Assembly: GCA_037783545.1 (NCBI GenBank)
Contig: JBBELK010000217.1
Coordinates: forward strand, 248,001 to 312,000
Direction: 5' to 3'
Source: Henricia sp. BOLD:AAB3569
Lineage: Eukaryota; Echinodermata; Asteroidea; Spinulosida; Echinasteridae
Length of the DNA: 64,000 bases
Notes under the pieces: generated by a model
What the model was told of the DNA's origin: nothing
The model's database searches: none
Seen by the model: only the letters and a program-made list of their open reading frames with translations
Translations under genes and position numbers: made by a program
Shown: in pieces, positions 49,030-56,459 of the stretch
How positions within the stretch are numbered: position 1 is the stretch's first letter
Layout of the letters: each line of letters begins with the position of its first letter

Positions 49030-49255
49030 CTGCTCGGCCCCAGACCAACTCGGCCCCCATTGCCTTGTGTACAAACTCGGCCCCAGACCAACTCGGCCCC
49101 ATTGCCTTGTGTACAAACTCGGCCCCAGACTGACTCGGCCCTAATTGCCTTGTGTACAAATTCGTACCCAGACTGACTCGGCCCCCATTACCTTGTGTAC
49201 AAACTCGGCCCCAGACTGACTCGGCCCTAATTGCCTTGTATACAAACAAGTTGAA
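49030..49255. repeat. Tandem array, ~49-bp units with CTCGGCCCCAGAC
   Basis: About four and a half units of 'ACTCGGCCCCAGACCAACTC' followed by 'TTGCCTTGTGTACAAA'. The same unit in opposite orientation occurs at 39055-39195. It ends 320 bp before the LTR retrotransposon. Confidence 0.85.
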
Positions 49256-49882
49256 AAAATAAAAATGCTGGCGCCCATCTTTTTTTCCTTAGGAGCCAGT
49301 GGCTCCTTATTTTATTTTTCTCTCATGAATGGGTGCGGTATGGAAAAGAATTGAGTACATGTACATGATCATGGCTTCAAACCTTGTGTGCAAAACATGA
49401 GGTAGACTAAAGAAAAATTTAGGAAGTGTTTTCCACACAAAATATTAAAATTTTCTCACTAAAAAATTTCGAGTTTTTCCATTAAATCTGCACTCACGGA
49501 TGCTTTATTATATAACATGTATTTAGTCCTAGTCTTTTAAAGATTTTTTTTTTATAAAAAAAAATGTATCTGCTGTAACGAAACACGCCGCACTTACCAG
49601 TATTTTTAGCGTTTATGCTTCTTGGCGGCCATATTGTTACCTCGCTCAATGGTTTATAACTTTTACGAATCAAGCAACACTTTATTTATTTTGATTGAAA
49701 GATAAAACACCAGATTATAGAAATAACACATCACTCTACTTATTTTAAGTTCTTTGTAGCTTTCTAGATTGTACATTTTGGAGAAAGAAAGTTAAGATAG
49801 ACGCCTTTACATGGAAGAGGATGTGAATTGTGACGTTTAGCGGTAACCAAACTTTCATCCAATCCGCGCGCGAGGCGGGAGG

Positions 49883-49917
49883 TATATAAAAACAAACAGT
49901 AACTAAGGCAATCAGTC
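49883..49917 (+). promoter_or_regulatory. LTR core promoter: TATA box and initiator
   Basis: TATATAAAAA starts at 49883, and an initiator-like ATCAGTC lies 28-34 bases downstream with its A at 49914. That spacing fits RNA polymerase II initiation and would define the start of the R region. The equivalent start in the 3' LTR is 58276. Confidence 0.75.
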
Positions 49918-49948
49918 GCTGATATAACGGGCCGCTGTGTTGTTTTAG

Positions 49949-50253
49949 GTAAGTTCATTACGTTAAATTATAATTGGGTCATTATACTTGCGAGTGCTTA
50001 TTTTGGTATTAAGTGAACTGCTGGAAATAATACGATTAACCTGCCCGAGAAATAAATAGAACAATAATCAAACTTAGGCAATTAACGATTTATATCAATC
50101 AACTGTTGATGAAATGTTATAAGATTCGTTGGTGTTTTAACTTAACTTGCCATTCACATGTGATTTTGTTGCATTAAACGTGTATTTTAAGTCAATTATC
50201 TTATGTCAAATATGTATGAGTCGCTGATATAACGGGCCGCTGTGTTGTTTTAG
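49949..50253 (+). other. Candidate intron within the LTR leader
   Basis: The donor TTTTAG|GTAAGT at 49949 and the acceptor TTGTTTTAG ending at 50253 fall at the same point of the two 37-bp repeats. Splicing would therefore regenerate the sequence of the second repeat and its downstream leader without a scar. The segment includes the AATAAA at 50051. Confidence 0.5.
50051..50056 (+). terminator. Candidate LTR poly(A) signal
   Basis: AATAAA lies about 140 bases after the predicted start site, a usual place for the R/U5 signal. The functional counterpart in the 3' LTR is 58413-58418. Confidence 0.5.
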
Positions 50254-50424
50254 GTCACAGTGGTCGGCAGTGGCTCACCGCGCCGACTCGGGAAACTCCG
50301 GTCATTTCGAAGTAGATATTATAAATTTATCGTTGAGACGACGCAATAGTGAATAACCAGTCTGGGACTGTAACAAATTAAAAGCCAGCGCGAGCTGATT
50401 AAGATGCCGAACGAGTGCTAGAAT

Positions 50425-50757
50425 CAGCGGAGTAAATAGAGTTAGGAACCAGCGGAGTAAGAGAGTTGGAGCCGGCGGAGTAAAGAGAGTTAGAATCAAC
50501 GGAGTAATTGGAGTCAGAATCGGCGGAGTATACCGGCGGAGTAAAGAGAGTTAGAATCAACGGAGTAATTGGAGTTAGAATCGGCGGAGTATACCGGCGG
50601 AGTAAAGAGAGTAGGAACCAGCGGAGTAAAGAGAGTAGGAACCAGCGGAGTAAAGAGTGTTAGGAACCAGCGGAGTAAAGAGAGTTAGAATCAGCGGAGT
50701 AAAGAGAGTTGGAGCCGGCGGAGTAATGGAGTAAGAATATTCGCGGAGTAAATTCAG
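50425..50757 (+). repeat. LTR tandem array, 15 GCGGAGTAAAGAGAGTTAG-type units
   Basis: Fifteen occurrences of GGAGTA are spaced mostly 14-26 bases apart in a degenerate GCGGAGTAAAGAGAGTTAGA pattern. The 3' LTR has fourteen. It lies downstream of the start site and is therefore transcribed. Confidence 0.95.
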
Positions 50758-51131
50758 TCAAACGTAGAAGCCGGTGAGGTATACAGCTAAAGAGCCCGAA
50801 TCGGCGAGTATTGACCCTAAGTTAACGTCGGCACTGATAAAGAGCTTGTTAAGTACATGTATTCAGTTTAATCAATTAATCCAGAGCGTCATTGGACGAA
50901 GGGCATTGTTATTAAAATACGTTGAAGGTCCATATGTTTCGAGTTGTTGTTCATTTACTACAATATAGAGAGCCCAGTGCATAAAAGAAAGAACATTCTT
51001 GCAACTGCCTGGCTGTAGATTTCAGCCAAACGATCCGCGGGAATATAAATTTATTGTTCGAGTACTTTATCACATCTCGGCGTCGGAGAGCGCAGAGTGA
51101 AGAGCGCCCTCCAGACCCGGTACGTTACAAT

Positions 51132-51150
51132 TGGCGTCGTAGGCAGGATT
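51132..51150 (+). promoter_or_regulatory. Primer binding site
   Basis: TGGCGTCGTAGGCAGGATT starts two bases after the LTR. Its complement ends in CCA with a G discriminator and has a CCTGC T-stem, most like a serine tRNA 3' end. The exact tRNA was not confirmed. Confidence 0.75.
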
Positions 51151-51180
51151 GGCAGTTGAAGAATTGACGTAAAGTCTACT

Positions 51181-52560
51181 ATGGCTGAAAACCCCGAGGG
51201 TACGGAGGACGTGAGCAGAGAAAACGAACTGCACCCGACGAACAGTCCTGTTGAGCTAGAGATGAATTCTTTCGAAAGGGTGACAGGCCCGAAAAGGAAG
51301 TCGACACCTTACCCGGAAAGGAGAGAAGCGCCATGTGGACCAGAAGGCGAAGCGATTCAACGCAACGGAGGCCGGGGGCTTACAGGAGACGATGACTGGC
51401 AGAGACCAGAATATTTGAACGCTGACTCCGACCCTGATGTTAGGTTTCGGCGGGACCAAAGGAAGGATGATTACGTGTACATGTACAACGAGGAGCAGAA
51501 CATACCAGCACGTTACGCAGGAGATGCAGATGCAGCTACCCGGAATAAGGTTGGCATGCGACGCTACTCAGACGAACGATCGGCACCGCCGTTCCGGAAT
51601 TTGGATAGAGGTTATGGCGACGAGAGGGCTGGACAACAAGTTAAATGGGCAAAGGATGGACGCGTTCGCAGTAATTATGGGTCTACTAACCGCAAGGAAG
51701 TTACACCAGACAAGTTCGATGGCGGAATTCCGTGGAAAGATTACCAGAAACACTTTGAGGCTTGCGGAGTCGTTAACAGGTGGACTAAGGAGGAGGCCTC
51801 CTACCAACTTGCTACCCGATTACAAGGACCCGCGCTGAAAGTGCTTGGGAATTTTCCGCTCTCCGAACATTTGACGTATGACGAATTGGTCTCGCAACTT
51901 GGCAAAAGGTTCGGACCAGGCGAACAAGCTGAAAATTTCCTGTTAGAACTGCGGCTGCGAAAGAGAGGGACCAGGGAAACGCTGCAAGAGTTAGGCCAAG
52001 CTATTAGGGAACTTTCTGCAATGGCGTACCCAGAGTTACCGTGCGAGGTGAGAGAAAGGTTGGCCAAGGGACATTTTGCAGACGCTATTGACGACGCGGA
52101 AGTCCGAGCAGGAATATTTCGGGCCCGACCACAAACACTTGACCAAGCGGTTCGAGCTGCCCTGGATACAGAATCCTTTCTTAAGGTGGAGAGAAACAGG
52201 GAAAAAGCCAGACCCCACCGATTCACGTGCGCAGTCACCGATGATGCTGATGCAAGGACTCGGGAGTTACCCAAGGAGCTGGCAGAGATGGGTAGGAAGT
52301 TGGAGAATGTTACAAAGATGGTGGAGGGACTGAAATGGGAAATAAGAAACCAGAACCAACCACATCACAGGGACTTTTCCGGACCACGTGACGAAGGACG
52401 TTCGCAGACAATCAAGTGTTATGCCTGTGGAGTAATGGGACATTATGCCAGAGATTGCACCAATACGGAGCGAGCTCCATCGGGAAACGCGTTTGGGCGT
52501 ACTCAACGGACCGGAGCAGCGCCGACAGGGGGAAATGGTCCGAAGAGCAGGTATATGTAG
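51181..52560 (+). CDS. gag: gag, capsid/nucleocapsid polyprotein, 459 aa
   Basis: The structural protein that assembles the virus-like particle and packages the RNA. The start ATG is the first in the leader, 51 bases past the LTR. The N-terminal ~160 residues are charged and low-complexity. A retrotransposon gag core follows from about residue 175 (PDKFDGGIPWKDYQKHFEAC, then a helical region to about residue 340). A CCHC zinc knuckle (C413-x2-C416-x4-H421-x4-C426, CYACGVMGHYARDC) lies near the C-terminus. The last 145 bases overlap pol, which is in the -1 frame. No internal stop; codon usage and GC content are distinctly higher than in the host introns around it. Confidence 0.95.
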   Translation: MAENPEGTEDVSRENELHPTNSPVELEMNSFERVTGPKRKSTPYPERREAPCGPEGEAIQRNGGRGLTGDDDWQRPEYLNADSDPDVRFRRDQRKDDYVYMYNEEQNIPARYAGDADAATRNKVGMRRYSDERSAPPFRNLDRGYGDERAGQQVKWAKDGRVRSNYGSTNRKEVTPDKFDGGIPWKDYQKHFEACGVVNRWTKEEASYQLATRLQGPALKVLGNFPLSEHLTYDELVSQLGKRFGPGEQAENFLLELRLRKRGTRETLQELGQAIRELSAMAYPELPCEVRERLAKGHFADAIDDAEVRAGIFRARPQTLDQAVRAALDTESFLKVERNREKARPHRFTCAVTDDADARTRELPKELAEMGRKLENVTKMVEGLKWEIRNQNQPHHRDFSGPRDEGRSQTIKCYACGVMGHYARDCTNTERAPSGNAFGRTQRTGAAPTGGNGPKSRYM

Positions 52561-55500
52561 ACAATATGAAGGACATCAAAGGGACAAAAATCATCAGCGA
52601 AGGTGGGCAAAAGGGAATTTTCGTTCTGGGCGTAATCCGTGGGCTCAAAGTGAAATTCCTCCTAGACACGGGCTCCACACAAACTGTGCTGTCAACCACA
52701 ACGTATCTGCAGTTTCCGCGGGAAAAGAGACCAAAGTTGGACATAATGCAAGACTGCTTGAGACAGGCAGACGGAAATCCCATCGAATCTTGGGGACACG
52801 CCTCCATGGACGTAGAGGTCGGAAGGAAATGTCTGTCGCTGGATGTTACCGTGGCCAAGATAAGGAGTGGAGGAATTCTGGGAATGGATTTCCTGATGGC
52901 GACGGGTGGAAATCTGAACTTCGATAATCTAAAGCTACGGATAGATGGAGAGCCAATACCATGCATGGATGAAGACGGGCTGGTATTTTGTTCAAGAGTT
53001 ATTGCAACCCGAACTACGGAGATACCAGCATGTCATGAGGCCATACTTCCTGTGAAGATTGCCAAATCAACTAATATTCGGGGCTGGGGCATGATTGAAT
53101 CTACAGGAAGAGAACATTTCTTGGAAAAAGGAATGATGATCGCTAGAACCTTGGTAGATGTCAGCGTTGATGTACTTCCCGCGAGAATCATCAATGTCAG
53201 TCAAGACACCCAGATAATAAAGGCCGGCACGATGGTAGGGATGGTGTCACAAGTACTGTGTGAACCAACAGCTGCATCTTCCGCAGATGTTAGGATGTTA
53301 CAAGCAGCTGAGGGACTGGAAGACGAAGCGTCTGATGTTCCCGAGCACCTTAAGGACTTATACTCCAGAAGCGTGGAAGACTTAGAAGAGGAATATCGAC
53401 CCCAAGTACAAAAACTGCTGAACGATTACATGGATGTGTTCTCGACAGGGGACCATGATCTCGGGTCTACCGATTTGGTGAAGCACAGAATAAACACTGG
53501 AAATGCAGCCCCGCTGAGGCAGCCTCCCAGAAGAGCTCCTATGGGACAACAGGAGGAAATTAATTGTCAAGTCAACGATATGTTGCAGAGGGGACTTATA
53601 GAACCATCTGATAGTCCTTGGGCATCACCAGTCGTATTGGTAACAAAGAAAGACGGAACCAAACGCTTCTGCATTGACTACCGAAGATTGAATGCAGTAA
53701 CAGTGAAAGATGCCTATCCTCTACCAAGAATTGAGGAGTCCCTCGATGCCCTTTCAGGATGCAAATGGTTTTCCACTCTTGATCTTGCGTCTGGCTATTG
53801 GCAAGTGGGGCTGGATGAGGATGCAAAATGGAAATCTGCATTTGCTGTAAGAGGCGGTCTCTACGCATGGAATGTGATGCCATTTGGACTTTCTAATGCA
53901 CCGTCTACATTTGAGCGACTTATGGAGCGAGTTATGGCTGGGTTGCAGTGGGAGATTTTGCTTGTGTATCTGGACGACATTATAGTCCATGGAAAGACGG
54001 AGACCGAGGCTATATTGCGTCTCAGGACGGTAATGCAGCGACTGAGAGAGGCTGGTCTTAAGCTCAAACCCAAGAAATGTCATATGTTTCGACGCAGGGT
54101 GTTATACTTGGGCTACGTTGTTTCAGAGGAGGGTATAGAAACCGACGAGGAGAAAGTGAAGATGGTGAAAGAGTGGCCACGCCCAGAAGATGTTTCTCAA
54201 GTACGCAGTTTTGTAGGTTTAGCATCGTACTACAGGAGATTTATTCGAGGTTTCGCAGATATTGCCCGCCCCCTCCATAAGTTGACCGAAAAGCACCACA
54301 AGTTTGAGTGGACAGAGGCCTGTGAAGAGGCATTTTTGGAACTGAAGAGCCGACTCATACAGTCGCCCGTGTTGGCATATCCTGATCCCAAACTGGATTT
54401 TATCCTGGATACCGATGCCAGTAATGTCGCCACAGGGGCAGTTCTTTCCCAGAAAAGGGGAGAATATGAACAGGTAGTGGCTTATGCCAGTAAGGCCCTC
54501 AGCCCACAGGAACGTAACTACTGCGTTACCAGAAGGGAGCTGCTCGCCGTGGTTACGAACTTGAGGCACTTTCGGCATTACCTTTATGGTAGAAAGGTTT
54601 TGGTTAGGACTGATCACGGGTCCTTGAGATGGCTCACAAACTTCAAGAACCCCGAAGGCCAGTTGGCCAGATGGATGGAGGTGATAGGTCAATATGACGT
54701 GACAATTGAGCACCGGCCTGGGCGTCAACATGGAAATGCTGACAGTCTTTCCAGACGACCATGCAAACAATGTGGGTGGCAGCAGGAAACTTCTAGTAAT
54801 GAGGCATCCGCGTCTAGCAAGGAGGTTACAGCGAGTTCGGTCGAGGAACCCAAGGAGTCCGAAGTTAACGAAAACACAGAAGAAGCTTCTGGAGGGTGGA
54901 CAAGGTCCATGTTTGGGCAAACCGAGATAAGCTGCGAAGATTTGCGAAAAGGACAACTAGAGGATTCCACCATAAGTCCAATACTGCAAGCAAAGTTAAC
55001 GGCGGCTGACAAACGGCCGAATTGGGAAGACGTTGGCACAGGGGCGCCAGCCCTGAAGATTTACTGGGCACTGTGGGATCAACTCGAGATACATGATGGA
55101 GTATTGTGTAAGAGATGGGAGTCGGACGACGGGAAAACGACGAAACGCCTGACAATATTACCACAGAAGATTCGAGACAAAATCTTGCACGAGTTGCACA
55201 GTTCCAGGTCAGCGGGGCATATGGGACTCCGCAAAACACTGGAGAAAGTAAAGGCCAGATACTACTGGGTGGGAATGTCAAAGGATGTACGATCTTTTGT
55301 CCGAAAATGCGACATGTGTGCAAGGCGCAAACCACCCCTAAAGAAAGGAAGAGCACCTTTACAGCAGTGTAAAGTTGGAGCGCCGATGGAACGGGTTGCC
55401 ATGGATATCTTGGGACCACTTCCGGAGACAGACAGGGGAAATGAATACATTTTGGTCATCGGGGACTATTTTACTAAGTGGATGGAGGCATTTCCACTCC

Positions 55501-56372
55501 CCGACCAAACAGCGGAGACTGTAGCGAAGACGTTTGTCCAGGAATTTGTGTGTCGTTTCGGAGTCCCACGAGAATTGCACACTGATCAGGGGCGAAATTT
55601 TGAATCCAACTTAGTACAGGATGTTTGCAGGTGGTTGGGAATACGGAAGACAAGAACATCTGGCTACAACCCCAAATCAGATGGTATGGTAGAGAGGTAC
55701 AACAAGACCTTAATGCAAACCGTCTCCAACCTGATAGATCCAGTTAAGAAGCAGAAGGACTGGGATGAACAGCTACCTTTTGCCACTCTAGCTTACAGAA
55801 CATCCGTCCAAGAATCTACGGGAGAAACTCCAAGTATGATGATGCTTGGTCGAGATTTAACACTTCCAGTAGATGTCACCATAGAACGACCGTGGAGAGA
55901 AATCGATCTGGAAAATGGAGACTATGCCGAGAAGCTACGAATGCGGATGCAGATTGCCCACGAAGCAGCACGGCAAAACTTGAAAGGTGCAGCTGCGAGA
56001 CAGAAAAGAAACTACGACCGCAAATCGCGAGAAAGTGGAATTCAAGAGGGAACATTCGTCTGGTTACACAACCCCAGACGAAAACGGGGCCAAACTGCGA
56101 AATTGTGCCACCCATGGGAGGGTCCATATCTTGTTATCAAACGTTTGTCCGATGTTATTTACAGGATTCAGGAGAAACCCCGAGGAAAGCAACAAGTGGT
56201 TCACGCCGACCGGCTGAAACAGTATGAAGGCGCAGCCAGGGCGAGCTGGATGGTCGACGAGACGGAACGGACACCGCAGGAGAGTCACAGGATTCCAGAT
56301 TTGATGCTGGAGAGAGAAGAACCACGCAAAAACCCACCTCGACAACGAAAGAAGCCTCTACGTTATTTGTAG
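52416..56372 (+). CDS. pol: pol, protease-RT-RNase H-integrase polyprotein, open frame of 1318 codons
   Basis: The frame from 52416 to the TAG at 56370 is open. Translation probably enters by -1 frameshifting near 52482 rather than from the first Met. Numbering from that Met: aspartic protease with D84-T-G (LLDTGST) and the ILGMD flap partner; RT with SPWASPVVLV and catalytic YLDD at 518-521; RNase H with D665-T-D-A-S; integrase HHCC finger at H928, H935, C965, C968; catalytic D997, D1057, E1093 with the D-35-E spacing. A GPY/F module (WEGPYLVIKRL) follows and no chromodomain is seen. All catalytic residues are present. It copies the element's RNA into DNA and integrates it. Confidence 0.97.
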   Translation: MLCLWSNGTLCQRLHQYGASSIGKRVWAYSTDRSSADRGKWSEEQVYVDNMKDIKGTKIISEGGQKGIFVLGVIRGLKVKFLLDTGSTQTVLSTTTYLQFPREKRPKLDIMQDCLRQADGNPIESWGHASMDVEVGRKCLSLDVTVAKIRSGGILGMDFLMATGGNLNFDNLKLRIDGEPIPCMDEDGLVFCSRVIATRTTEIPACHEAILPVKIAKSTNIRGWGMIESTGREHFLEKGMMIARTLVDVSVDVLPARIINVSQDTQIIKAGTMVGMVSQVLCEPTAASSADVRMLQAAEGLEDEASDVPEHLKDLYSRSVEDLEEEYRPQVQKLLNDYMDVFSTGDHDLGSTDLVKHRINTGNAAPLRQPPRRAPMGQQEEINCQVNDMLQRGLIEPSDSPWASPVVLVTKKDGTKRFCIDYRRLNAVTVKDAYPLPRIEESLDALSGCKWFSTLDLASGYWQVGLDEDAKWKSAFAVRGGLYAWNVMPFGLSNAPSTFERLMERVMAGLQWEILLVYLDDIIVHGKTETEAILRLRTVMQRLREAGLKLKPKKCHMFRRRVLYLGYVVSEEGIETDEEKVKMVKEWPRPEDVSQVRSFVGLASYYRRFIRGFADIARPLHKLTEKHHKFEWTEACEEAFLELKSRLIQSPVLAYPDPKLDFILDTDASNVATGAVLSQKRGEYEQVVAYASKALSPQERNYCVTRRELLAVVTNLRHFRHYLYGRKVLVRTDHGSLRWLTNFKNPEGQLARWMEVIGQYDVTIEHRPGRQHGNADSLSRRPCKQCGWQQETSSNEASASSKEVTASSVEEPKESEVNENTEEASGGWTRSMFGQTEISCEDLRKGQLEDSTISPILQAKLTAADKRPNWEDVGTGAPALKIYWALWDQLEIHDGVLCKRWESDDGKTTKRLTILPQKIRDKILHELHSSRSAGHMGLRKTLEKVKARYYWVGMSKDVRSFVRKCDMCARRKPPLKKGRAPLQQCKVGAPMERVAMDILGPLPETDRGNEYILVIGDYFTKWMEAFPLPDQTAETVAKTFVQEFVCRFGVPRELHTDQGRNFESNLVQDVCRWLGIRKTRTSGYNPKSDGMVERYNKTLMQTVSNLIDPVKKQKDWDEQLPFATLAYRTSVQESTGETPSMMMLGRDLTLPVDVTIERPWREIDLENGDYAEKLRMRMQIAHEAARQNLKGAAARQKRNYDRKSRESGIQEGTFVWLHNPRRKRGQTAKLCHPWEGPYLVIKRLSDVIYRIQEKPRGKQQVVHADRLKQYEGAARASWMVDETERTPQESHRIPDLMLEREEPRKNPPRQRKKPLRYL
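52482..52542 (+). promoter_or_regulatory. -1 ribosomal frameshift signal, GGGAAAC with possible pseudoknot
   Basis: GGGAAAC at 52482-52488 lies in the gag-pol overlap. It is read in gag phase as xxG-GGA-AAC, the classical X-XXY-YYZ arrangement for -1 slippage; the same heptamer is used by some retroviruses. Seven bases later a 5-bp stem (52496-52500 with 52519-52523) is possible. Its loop carries CGGACC (52507-52512), complementary to GGTCCG (52537-52542), giving an H-type pseudoknot. The fold was drawn by eye. Confidence 0.75.
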
Positions 56373-56429
56373 AATGAAAGCTAGGTTGTCGTGTCACTGC
56401 TATATGATTACTCACAGTTGTGTTCACTG

Positions 56430-56449
56430 TTTTAATTATCCCCCTACAG
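56430..56449 (+). promoter_or_regulatory. Candidate splice acceptor for ORF3
   Basis: TTTTAATTATCCCCCTACAG is a strong polypyrimidine-CAG acceptor that ends 10 bases before the ORF3 ATG. Paired with the LTR donor at 49949 it would give a subgenomic ORF3 mRNA, as env is expressed in retroviruses. Confidence 0.6.
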
Positions 56450-56459
56450 ATTTATCAGA

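Larger units (their letters stand above)
49914..50255 (+). repeat. 37-bp direct repeat flanking a 268-bp segment inside the LTR
   Basis: Positions 49914-49950 and 50219-50255 are identical (starting AGTCGCTGATATAACGGGCC and ending TTTTAGGT). The first copy begins exactly at the predicted transcription start. The same arrangement is present in the 3' LTR. Confidence 0.95.
49574..51129 (+). repeat. 5' LTR, 1556 bp
   Basis: It begins TGTAACG and ends CGTTACA. It is matched by 57936-59466 with no differences noticed by eye except one extra 25-base unit of the internal tandem array. It contains the promoter, a candidate intron, a poly(A) signal and a 15-unit array. Confidence 0.97.

Noticed and set aside
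49764-49958. Short minus-strand frames repeated in both LTRs (also 50302-50499 and copies at 58126 and 58664)
   Set aside because: They are duplicated because the LTRs are duplicated; they overlap promoter, intron and tandem array and show no domain.
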